Origin: a virus
Virus record (IMG/VR): IMGVR_UViG_3300025652_000262
Location: 1-33,739 of that record
DNA: 33,739 nt
Strand: one strand, 5' to 3'
Shown here: in pieces, positions 6,126 to 12,270 of the stretch
How positions within the stretch are numbered: position 1 is the first letter of the stretch
Layout of the letters: the number at the start of each line of letters is the position of its first letter
Notes under the pieces: model-generated
What the model was told of the DNA's origin: nothing
Seen by the model: the letters and a program-made list of their open reading frames with translations, nothing else
Database searches by the model: none
Made by a program: the position numbers and the translations under genes

Positions 6126-7945
6126 TAGAATACGCAATTAATACAATTGCAAATCGCAAAAAGTTCTGTACGCTTGCTGATTTCAAAGATGTGCTAAACA
6201 AAAACAAAGGGAGAGAACTATATCGTAGTATGTTCTTATATCATCCTGATGAAATAAATAAGCATTTTGAAGAAAATGGTAGCGTAGCTAAATATAATGG
6301 CAAACAGGCAATAGATAAGTTATATATTGACGTAGACCTAGAAGGACAAAAACAAGGTGATGAAACAATAAATAAAGTTGGTAACCTTGTTAATGACATT
6401 CTAGCGTTAGGTGTTAAACATGAACACATTAACGTATGGTTTTCTGGTAGAGGTTTTCACATACATTTACCAGATATATATGGTTTTGAACCTAGCAGCA
6501 GCATTGCAGCACAAGTTCGTGCAACTATGCAACGTGATTTTGCTAAGTACATAGATAATATATACGACAATACGAGACTTATTCGCTCAAGCTATTCTCT
6601 TAACAAAAAATCAAACAGATATAAAGTTCCTTTACCTTTATCAGCTGTAACTTCTAATGTGTGGGAATACACATATGTATTGGACTTCGCTAAATCCAAT
6701 TCTAAAATGTACGCCCATAAAAAGTTGCCTGATAAGGTAAGTGAGCTTTACCCTAGTTTACTTCCACATATACCTAGTAAGAAAAATGAAAAAGTAACTA
6801 AAGCTATATTTACTAATGTCAAATACAAACCAACAAAGCATATTACATGTATACAACATATGTATAATGCTGGTTACGTACATGGACATAGACATAAGCA
6901 TTTATTACGTCTTGCTAGTTTGTGGATAACAAAGTTTGGTTTTCCAAAAGAAGCAGTTATGAGTATGGCTAGAACTTGGAACAATTCATTAACACAACCA
7001 TTACCTAATGAAGAAGTTAGTACTGTACTGAGAAGTATTACTAACAAAGATGGATATAACTTTAGTTGTAGAGATGAAGTGCTTTCTAAGTATTGCGATA
7101 GTAAATGTACTTTGTATAGATACAAAGATCTGGATGAAAATATAACAGCAGTTAATTCTAGTCAAATGGCACAAATATTACTAGAAGCTTACACAGAAGA
7201 TTTTACTAATAGGTCTTTTAACATAAAGGAAATATTTCCATTTATGACACAAGACTATGTAATAAAATGTGGTGAGCTTGTAGTACTTACAGGTGACACT
7301 AAACTAGGTAAAACTGCATTCTGGCAATATATTATTGCTAATATAGATATTCCAACATTGTTTCTATCTTTAGAAGTACAAGCTAAACTAATGTCTAGAC
7401 GATTCTATCAAATTGCTCTAAACCAAAGCAAAACACAAATTGAAAATATGTTTATTGCTGGTGATAGACCAAAAATAGAAGAAGCAGTCAACAGATTAGA
7501 ACATCTACAAATTATAGATGCCAGTACAGCACCTGACATAAGTCAATACGCTGAAATGGTAGATAAGCATGATGTTAAAATTATTGTTGTAGACACACTA
7601 GACGTTGTACAAGCTAAGTTTGCTAAAAAAGAACCATTGCAACAGCAAATATATATTGTTAATGCTCTCAAAAACCTTGCAGTCGAAAAAGACATTATTG
7701 TACTTGCAGTTAATCATTTATCAAAAAGTGCAAGTTACAGACATAAAGAAGGTGAAGAGCTTGATGTATATAGTGCTAAAGGTGCTAGTGATGTAGCACA
7801 AAAATCTGATAAAATCATAGCGTTTATGGGTAATAAACAAAGTAAAAAGCGTAAGATAAAATCTCTTGCGTCTCGTGATGAATCAGACTTTGAAATAGTT
7901 ACAGCATTTGATTGGAAAACATTTAGTTTTTCTAAATATGCTTAA
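6104..7945 (+). CDS. Primase-helicase (AEP primase plus RecA-type helicase)
   Basis: 613 aa. The N-terminal archaeo-eukaryotic primase domain shows the catalytic DxD (YIDVDLE, D76/D78) and SGRGFHIH (114-121, the sxH motif). A Cys cluster follows (C322, C331, C335), probably a zinc site. The C-terminal RecA/DnaB-like ATPase has a Walker A (GDTKLGKT, 397-404), a conserved Glu after the next strand (SLE, about 422-424), a Walker B (IIVVDTLD, about 493-500) and H538. It would lay primers and unwind DNA at the phage fork. No DNA polymerase is in the window. It is the last gene of the 2682-7945 operon, closed by the 7950-7979 hairpin. Confidence 0.85.
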   Translation: MGINNYLIEYAINTIANRKKFCTLADFKDVLNKNKGRELYRSMFLYHPDEINKHFEENGSVAKYNGKQAIDKLYIDVDLEGQKQGDETINKVGNLVNDILALGVKHEHINVWFSGRGFHIHLPDIYGFEPSSSIAAQVRATMQRDFAKYIDNIYDNTRLIRSSYSLNKKSNRYKVPLPLSAVTSNVWEYTYVLDFAKSNSKMYAHKKLPDKVSELYPSLLPHIPSKKNEKVTKAIFTNVKYKPTKHITCIQHMYNAGYVHGHRHKHLLRLASLWITKFGFPKEAVMSMARTWNNSLTQPLPNEEVSTVLRSITNKDGYNFSCRDEVLSKYCDSKCTLYRYKDLDENITAVNSSQMAQILLEAYTEDFTNRSFNIKEIFPFMTQDYVIKCGELVVLTGDTKLGKTAFWQYIIANIDIPTLFLSLEVQAKLMSRRFYQIALNQSKTQIENMFIAGDRPKIEEAVNRLEHLQIIDASTAPDISQYAEMVDKHDVKIIVVDTLDVVQAKFAKKEPLQQQIYIVNALKNLAVEKDIIVLAVNHLSKSASYRHKEGEELDVYSAKGASDVAQKSDKIIAFMGNKQSKKRKIKSLASRDESDFEIVTAFDWKTFSFSKYA

Positions 7946-7949
7946 ATAC

Positions 7950-7981
7950 AATAGGGGGAGTGTAACAGCTCCCTCTATTTA
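7950..7981 (+). terminator. Operon-boundary hairpin with CTCTATTT copy 6
   Basis: AATAGGGGGAG (7950-7960) pairs with CTCCCTCTATT (7969-7979) over 11 bp with one wobble and an 8-base loop. A short T-rich tail follows. It shares the ten-base ATAGGGGGAG arm with the hairpin at 2601-2660. Placed after the primase-helicase stop and 18 bases before the next start. Confidence 0.6.
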
Positions 7982-7998
7982 TAACTTAAAGGGTAAAA

Positions 7999-8223
7999 AT
8001 GAATACAGCAAAAAAAATAACAATATTTGGAGTTCCGTTATTTAAAATATTGTCGAAGTCAGAAAATAATTATAGGAGTTATAAAATAATATTCTTTAAA
8101 TTTATATTAATTGGTATAGGATATGCAATAAATGAACATTCAGAACATATACATTTTAATATAGGTATAACGAAATTTGAAACAATGATTAACTTTAGCA
8201 TAAGGAGGAATTGGTTATTATGA
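7999..8223 (+). CDS. Hypothetical 74-aa membrane-associated protein
   Basis: A purine-rich AAAGGG lies just before the ATG. One hydrophobic stretch (IIFFKFILIGIGYAI, about 30-44) could be a membrane segment; the rest is basic and aromatic. The stop overlaps the next start as ATGA, which supports it. No family recognised, and codon use looks less typical than its neighbours. Confidence 0.5.
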   Translation: MNTAKKITIFGVPLFKILSKSENNYRSYKIIFFKFILIGIGYAINEHSEHIHFNIGITKFETMINFSIRRNWLL

Positions 8224-8405
8224 AAATATATCCAAATTTAGCATCAACTAAGATGCAACAATTAATATCATTACTAAGTGATTTAGAACATACTGATAGA
8301 CAACGTATGTCTAGCGATGGTCAAGAAGCACTTGATAATATATTTGAGCTACTAGGCATGCCTAAATATGATGATGTTATTAGAAAATCAGAAGAGGAAG
8401 AATAA
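8220..8405 (+). CDS. Hypothetical 61-aa helical protein
   Basis: Start fixed at 8220 by AAGGAGG (8202-8208) and the ATGA overlap; a TTG at 8211 is not needed. MKIYPNL is followed by two or three helices and an acidic end (KSEEEE). Not recognised. Confidence 0.6.
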   Translation: MKIYPNLASTKMQQLISLLSDLEHTDRQRMSSDGQEALDNIFELLGMPKYDDVIRKSEEEE

Positions 8406-8406
8406 C

Positions 8407-8622
8407 ATGGCTAAATACGAATGGAATGTAACAAGACAAAAAGCTGGTACTGAAATATATGTAAGTAACGCTTATAAAGATTTCTTTATAGGTGAGCAAG
8501 ACGAACATACTTCAGAAGAATCTGCAAGAATGACTATTCTAATTGCACATATATGTAAAAATGCATTGAATGAGAATAATCCATATAAAGAACATGAGGA
8601 TTATACAAATGAGCGGAGGTAG
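8407..8622 (+). CDS. Hypothetical 71-aa protein
   Basis: Start chosen at 8407; AGAGGAAG lies in the end of the previous gene. An in-frame start at 8368 would overlap that gene further. MAKYEWNVTRQKAGTEIYVS suggests a beta-hairpin followed by helices (SEESARMTILIAHICKNAL). It overlaps the resolvase start at 8609 by 14 bases. Not recognised. Confidence 0.55.
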   Translation: MAKYEWNVTRQKAGTEIYVSNAYKDFFIGEQDEHTSEESARMTILIAHICKNALNENNPYKEHEDYTNERR

Positions 8623-8938
8623 AGCAGCTAAACAAAAAGGCAATCGAGTAGAACGAGAATGTGTTAATCTAGCTAAAGATTTTGGCTTTGAATCACGCAG
8701 AGCGTGGGGTTCAGATGGAAGATCTCTTGGTTGGCACGAAGAAGTAGATATGACTATAGATAAACAAGGTGATTCTGTACCATATAAATTTCAAGTTAAA
8801 GCTCGTAAAAAAATTGGTGACCTTTATAAACCTTGTGACGATGTTTATGGACAAATCATAAAAGAAGATAGAGGAGAACCATTAGTAACGATACGTTACA
8901 AAGACTTCTTACTCCTGTTAAAAAAAATAGCAGGGTAG
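8609..8938 (+). CDS. Hjc-like Holliday junction resolvase / PD-(D/E)XK nuclease
   Basis: 109 aa from the ATG at 8609. In-frame starts from 8570 lack a binding site. GNRVERECVNLAKDFGFESRRAWGS carries the early Glu (E15/E17) typical of Hjc-type enzymes. EEVDMTI gives the metal-binding Asp (D47). FQVKARKK gives a QxK (Q62, K64) in place of the usual ExK. Such enzymes cut branched DNA before packaging. It could also be another small PD-(D/E)XK endonuclease. The Q for E change is known in related nucleases and does not rule out activity. Confidence 0.65.
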   Translation: MSGGRAAKQKGNRVERECVNLAKDFGFESRRAWGSDGRSLGWHEEVDMTIDKQGDSVPYKFQVKARKKIGDLYKPCDDVYGQIIKEDRGEPLVTIRYKDFLLLLKKIAG

Positions 8939-8982
8939 AAGAGTCTTTTTTAAAGTAATTTGGAAAAGGCTGACATATAATA

Positions 8983-9008
8983 GCTCTGATACTGGTATGT
9001 GGCAGAGC
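8983..9008 (+). other. Intergenic hairpin before terminator
   Basis: GCTCTG (8983-8988) pairs with CAGAGC (9003-9008), just after a TATAAT (8976-8981). The following nine bases CAGAGCAAA (9003-9011) also occur in the main helix of the candidate ncRNA (1627-1635). With the terminator at 9014-9049 this could be a short RNA of about 70-80 bases, or only a 3' leader structure. Confidence 0.35.
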
Positions 9009-9013
9009 AAACT

Positions 9014-9049
9014 TAAAGGTGGTACTGATTGGCGTTAGTACCACTTTTT
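9014..9049 (+). terminator. Strong intrinsic terminator
   Basis: GTGGTACT (9019-9026) pairs perfectly with AGTACCAC (9037-9044). Extra A-T pairs lie outside, and a run of five T ends at 9049. It lies between the resolvase and the 9068 gene. Confidence 0.85.
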
Positions 9050-9067
9050 AACAACTAGGAGATAATT

Positions 9068-9247
9068 ATGAACAAACTAATCCAAACAGAAATCGAAGAT
9101 ATAACTAGTATCTTAAACCATGTGGAAAGTTTTACATCATGTCCTCACGTTAAAGACGCTGTACCATTACTTAAAATAAAATATAATCGTGTAAAGGAAT
9201 ATATAAATGATTCATATAATAGAGAAATATTTGGAAAGGACTACTAG
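9068..9247 (+). CDS. Hypothetical 59-aa protein
   Basis: TAGGAG upstream at a usual distance. MNKLIQTEIE...EIFGKDY is mostly helical with one SCPH motif near residues 24-27. It overlaps the next gene by 41 bases. Not recognised. First gene of the operon that runs to 11257. Confidence 0.55.
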   Translation: MNKLIQTEIEDITSILNHVESFTSCPHVKDAVPLLKIKYNRVKEYINDSYNREIFGKDY

Positions 9248-9461
9248 AGAAAAAGTAGTTAAAGGAAATGGTAGGAAAACTTGTGCATTAGATAAAAAAG
9301 CTGATAAAAACATTAAACATTGTAATAAATGTAAACGTTGCTGGGAACCAGTATGCAGACCTAATAATTCTAAAACACAATTTTTATGGTACGATAATTT
9401 TCCTGCATATGGAAAGGAAAAACAAACATGTCCAACATGTCTAAACAATATAAACAATTAG
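9207..9461 (+). CDS. Zinc-finger-like small protein
   Basis: 84 aa with a basic first half (REKVVKGNGRKTCALDKKADK). The Cys-rich second half has HCNKCKRCWEPVC (about 38-50) and TCPTC (about 74-78), enough ligands for a zinc ribbon or two small sites. AAAGGA precedes the ATG. Such proteins often act as DNA-, RNA- or host-polymerase-binding factors, but no specific role can be assigned. Confidence 0.65.
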   Translation: MIHIIEKYLERTTREKVVKGNGRKTCALDKKADKNIKHCNKCKRCWEPVCRPNNSKTQFLWYDNFPAYGKEKQTCPTCLNNINN

Positions 9462-9583
9462 AAGAAATGTTATCTAAAGCAATAGATGGATACGATAAAA
9501 TATTAACAACTAACGCAGATAGCGGCACACTTAAACGCATTGCTCAAGAACATTTAGATAAAATAATACATAACAAAAAATAG
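9428..9583 (+). CDS. Hypothetical 51-aa helical protein
   Basis: MSNMSKQYKQ...DKIIHNKK overlaps the previous gene by 34 bases, with GGAAAGG upstream. Two helices are predicted (QLEEMLSKAIDGYDKIL and SGTLKRIAQEHLDKII). Not recognised. Confidence 0.5.
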   Translation: MSNMSKQYKQLEEMLSKAIDGYDKILTTNADSGTLKRIAQEHLDKIIHNKK

Positions 9584-9591
9584 GAGTGATT

Positions 9592-9864
9592 ATGAAAGTA
9601 ATATCAGCTGAAGAGTTAAGTACTAAAAAGTATAACGCAAAGGAATTAACTAGGCAACATGATATGGAAACAATGTACAGAAGAGGTTATCGTCATGGAT
9701 ATTCAAAAGGTATGGATGATGTAACATACGAAGGTAGAAGTAAAATTGCTAAATTCTTTAATAAGGTACTTCTGCCTTGGACTTATTTTATGGATAAAGA
9801 TTACAGCAAAGAAAATGACTTTCTTACAATACCACCATCACCAAATGCAAAGAGGAAATCATGA
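9592..9864 (+). CDS. Hypothetical 90-aa basic protein
   Basis: ATG at 9592 is 6 bases after TAGGAG; a GTG at 9586 would sit on the binding site. The middle is rich in Arg, Gly and Tyr (MYRRGYRHGYSKGMDDV), then a Trp/Phe segment and a Pro/Lys tail. The pattern is common in small phage proteins of unknown role. Confidence 0.6.
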   Translation: MKVISAEELSTKKYNAKELTRQHDMETMYRRGYRHGYSKGMDDVTYEGRSKIAKFFNKVLLPWTYFMDKDYSKENDFLTIPPSPNAKRKS

Positions 9865-10100
9865 CGGATAGAGAACTTAGTAAAGCTATCAAAGGCATTA
9901 CGCCTAAATTAGTTAGGTCTTTAAGTCAAGGAGAGCATTACAATCATAATATGACTCATCATTTATATAGCTATACTACAGAGGGTATAGAATTAGAAGA
10001 TGGTGAATCATACGTAGTATTAAAAGATAACAAAACAGATGATGAAATAGCTGTATTGTTGTTAAACGAAGACAAAATATCATATCAAATGTTAATCTAG
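9861..10100 (+). CDS. Hypothetical 79-aa protein
   Basis: Starts within an ATGA overlap, with AGAGGAAA upstream. A helix-rich N-terminus (DRELSKAIKGITPKLVRSL), a His-rich turn (HYNHNMTHHLYSY), then beta-strands (SYVVLKD, IAVLLLNEDKISYQ). Not recognised. Confidence 0.6.
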   Translation: MTDRELSKAIKGITPKLVRSLSQGEHYNHNMTHHLYSYTTEGIELEDGESYVVLKDNKTDDEIAVLLLNEDKISYQMLI

Positions 10101-10108
10101 GAGGAACA

Positions 10109-10294
10109 ATGAACAAAAAGCAAATAAAAGAAGTCTTTAAAAACTATAAAGTACAGCTAGGTGCTGGTGCTTTAGAAGTTGTTGAAGACGAATTAAACCG
10201 TTATGTAAGAATAATGGCTGTTAACTGTAACAATGGAAACCTAAAAAGACTTACCCCAGATACTATGTGGGTAGCTTTAAGTAGACATGAGTGA
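10109..10294 (+). CDS. Candidate single histone-fold protein
   Basis: 61 aa with AGGAGG upstream. Predicted layout is a short helix (3-13), a loop KVQLG, a long central helix (19-43), a loop LKRL and a short helix TPDTMWVAL (49-57). This is the helix-strand-helix-strand-helix plan of an archaeal histone. The segment NLKRLTPD aligns with the conserved GRKTIKAED of HMfB, and GALEVVEDEL aligns with its central helix. The central helix is about three residues shorter, and the length matches minimal bacterial histones. If correct it would bind or bend phage DNA. The call is by eye; a three-helix protein without DNA binding is the main alternative. Confidence 0.5.
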   Translation: MNKKQIKEVFKNYKVQLGAGALEVVEDELNRYVRIMAVNCNNGNLKRLTPDTMWVALSRHE

Positions 10295-10478
10295 TAGTAT
10301 AAACGATGAGGTTGCCACGCTCATACAAGAACGCCTTGATAAAGGTGCAGAAAAGTATGGGCGTGACATACCTTTAACTGATAAAAGAGATTTCTTGCAA
10401 GAATCAATAGAGGAAGCATTAGATAATGCTATATATCTTGCATGTTTTCTTATACAAATAAAAAGGGGAATAAAATGA
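10287..10478 (+). CDS. MazG-like helical protein, 63 aa
   Basis: IQERLDKGAEKYGRDIPL and SIEEALDNAIYLACFL give the ExxxD/EExxD-type helix pattern of MazG-like or dNTP-diphosphohydrolase N-terminal domains. At 63 aa it is only one four-helix-bundle half, so it may act as an oligomer or have lost activity. It overlaps the histone-like gene by 8 bases and the next gene by ATGA. Confidence 0.5.
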   Translation: MSDSINDEVATLIQERLDKGAEKYGRDIPLTDKRDFLQESIEEALDNAIYLACFLIQIKRGIK

Positions 10479-10726
10479 AACTAACATATTATGTTAAAAA
10501 ACAAATAGATAGTAAAGACATTACAGATGTTAATATATATGGTGCTGATATAGCTGACTATCCAGACTTATCTGACGCTTATATAGCAAATATAACACAT
10601 AAAAATGTAACTCTTACCGCAGAAGACTGTGAATCGTTACAAGAAGAAAACGATGAATGGTTTTATGAGTTAGCTCTAGAAGCAGCAAAAGAACCATTTA
10701 TAACTAGTTTACCAGAAGGAGTATAA
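10475..10726 (+). CDS. Hypothetical 83-aa acidic protein
   Basis: Start at 10475 is fixed by AAGGGGAAT upstream and the ATGA overlap. Strongly acidic: MKLTYYVKKQ is followed by DITDVNIYGADIADYPDLSD and a C-terminal EENDEWFYELALEAAKE. Acidic small phage proteins can mimic DNA, but nothing specific shows that here. Confidence 0.6.
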   Translation: MKLTYYVKKQIDSKDITDVNIYGADIADYPDLSDAYIANITHKNVTLTAEDCESLQEENDEWFYELALEAAKEPFITSLPEGV

Positions 10727-10727
10727 A

Positions 10728-11108
10728 ATGGGATATAGGTCAGAAGTGGTAGCTGGTGTACCACTAAAAGATAGAAAAAAAGCACTAAGTATAATAAACG
10801 AGTGGGATTCTGTAGGCACAGGTATGGTTACTAGATTCTGGCAAAAAAATCCTGATGGTTCTGAAAGAAAACCAGAAGCATACTTTTATATGCAAGCTGA
10901 TTGGTGGAAATGGTATAATGATTATCCAGATATATCTAAGTTTGAAGACTTTATATTAGCAGATACTAAAAGATTCTTAACTTGTTTAGGTGAAGATGGC
11001 GCTCATCATACTGATTATGGAGACTCATCAGACCACGATATATATGTAATGTCAACTCTTGCATTAGAGGGCAACATTAAGTGGGAAAGAAAAAGGAAAC
11101 AACTATGA
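10728..11108 (+). CDS. Hypothetical 126-aa protein, MGYRSEV type
   Basis: Clear GGAG upstream. The opening MGYRSEVVAGVPLKDR is a pattern I associate with conserved phage proteins of unknown function. The middle is Trp/Tyr-rich (AYFYMQADWWKWYNDYP) and includes a GEDGAHHTDYGDSSDHD acidic/His loop that could bind a metal. The last residues overlap the membrane ORF by ATGA. Confidence 0.65.
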   Translation: MGYRSEVVAGVPLKDRKKALSIINEWDSVGTGMVTRFWQKNPDGSERKPEAYFYMQADWWKWYNDYPDISKFEDFILADTKRFLTCLGEDGAHHTDYGDSSDHDIYVMSTLALEGNIKWERKRKQL

Positions 11109-11257
11109 TAATACTAAACGTTTGGGAATGGGTGTTAAACATATTTTTATTGAGTACGTCTGCGTTTACATTTACAATTAGTATGTATATGTTAGCATTA
11201 TTCTGCTATATTTTAGCAGACTTTATAAATAATCTTGTAAATAAAAAACGCTATTAA
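11105..11257 (+). CDS. Small membrane protein, 50 aa
   Basis: MIILNVWEWV...NLVNKKRY is hydrophobic over about residues 8-40 (LNIFLLSTSAFTFTISMYMLALFCYIL), long enough for one or two membrane helices, with a basic tail that would stay in the cytoplasm. Coupled to the preceding gene. Last gene of the left arm. It could be a holin-like or superinfection-exclusion protein; no family recognised. Confidence 0.6.
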   Translation: MIILNVWEWVLNIFLLSTSAFTFTISMYMLALFCYILADFINNLVNKKRY

Positions 11258-11395
11258 ACACCCGTAAAAAACACTAGGTGAGTGTTGTATTGACTAAGGT
11301 AATAATCTGTCGATATAACGCTTCCTAGTGCCTAAAAACAATCCCATAGTCGCCTTTATTTACTTACCTTAAGTACAATTTAATTGTCCATAAAG
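11258..11395. other. Convergent intergenic region with inverted repeats
   Basis: No gene. CACTAGG (11272-11278) and CCTAGTG (11324-11330) are perfect inverted repeats enclosing 45 bases. TACTTA/TAAGTA flanks a three-base gap around 11361-11375, and ACAATTTAATTGT is a local palindrome near 11376-11388. It separates the two transcription arms, so overlapping transcript ends or a small RNA are possible. Confidence 0.5.
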
Positions 11396-11422
11396 AGTGC
11401 AGCTTAATTGCTGCACTTTTTT
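11396..11422. terminator. Terminator at arm convergence
   Basis: AGTGCAGC (11396-11403) pairs perfectly with GCTGCACT (11410-11417) around TTAATT, followed by a T-run to 11422. AAAG before the stem gives a weaker tail on the other strand, so it may stop both arms. The T-run overlaps the end of the last minus-strand gene. Confidence 0.85.
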
Positions 11423-12269
11423 ATTTAGGAAAAAATGAACCATCTTTATAAATATTATCAGGAATATAACCTTCGCCTCGTTTCATCCAAGGTATATTTT
11501 CTTTTAACCAGCCACGAACAGATTTTATTGCTTGTTGAGCTGGTTTTGGAGGAGCAGGTTTAAGTCTTTTTTCAAACAATTCTGGAGCATTTGATTTTAA
11601 TGCTGTTCCGTCACTCATATTCATAAACCATTCTTCAGCAAATTGTTCTTCAAAATCTCTATCTGTAGTATGTGGATGATAATGTTGGTTATAAACTTGA
11701 TTATGCTCTAAAGAATCTGCTCTAGATTTAAACCCACCTAAAGGTCTTCTTGGATGTGATTGATTTAAACTCCAACCCCTTAAAGTTCTATCTAACTCAT
11801 CGCCCTTACTTAAAGCAGGAGTTTTTGCAACATCTCCTTCATATCTACCACCTTCATCAATTCCATGACCTAAAATTTCATGTCCTAATTCATGAGGAAC
11901 TGTTACATAGCCACCAGTATTTCTAGGATTAATCATAACCCTTGCAGTATCACTCATTGCTGTTCTAGGTACATAATACCCACCTGACCTATCAACAGCA
12001 TTTGATATTGAAGGTACGCTTTTTTGATATAAAGCATTGTAATGTGACTCTGGCATACCTGTATACATTTTTAATCTACCAGAAGTAACTGCTTCTCTTA
12101 TATCACTAGCTCTTCCTAATAAGCCTAATTCTTGCATATATGAATCAATAGATTCTTCTGGCATAGACTTTAATAGATTATTCATTTCATTTTGACTTAC
12201 TTCATATTGTCTTAAATACGCTGGATATTGAAAGTTTTGACCTTGTGTCATTTTAAATTTTTCTGACAT
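11421..12269 (-). CDS. Zincin-like metalloprotease domain protein (HELGH)
   Basis: 282 aa, the last gene of the minus-strand operon, starting 1 base after the giant gene stop. VPHELGHEILGH (125-135) gives HExxH (H126, E127, H130) with another His at 135, and a downstream FAEEWF could supply the third zinc ligand Glu as in gluzincins. Regions between are rich in Arg/Asp/His. No signal peptide. Its place in the ejection cassette suggests it is packaged or injected, either for head maturation or as an effector in the host. Not assigned to a named family. Confidence 0.6.
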   Translation of the reverse strand: MSEKFKMTQGQNFQYPAYLRQYEVSQNEMNNLLKSMPEESIDSYMQELGLLGRASDIREAVTSGRLKMYTGMPESHYNALYQKSVPSISNAVDRSGGYYVPRTAMSDTARVMINPRNTGGYVTVPHELGHEILGHGIDEGGRYEGDVAKTPALSKGDELDRTLRGWSLNQSHPRRPLGGFKSRADSLEHNQVYNQHYHPHTTDRDFEEQFAEEWFMNMSDGTALKSNAPELFEKRLKPAPPKPAQQAIKSVRGWLKENIPWMKRGEGYIPDNIYKDGSFFPK

Positions 12270-12270
12270 A

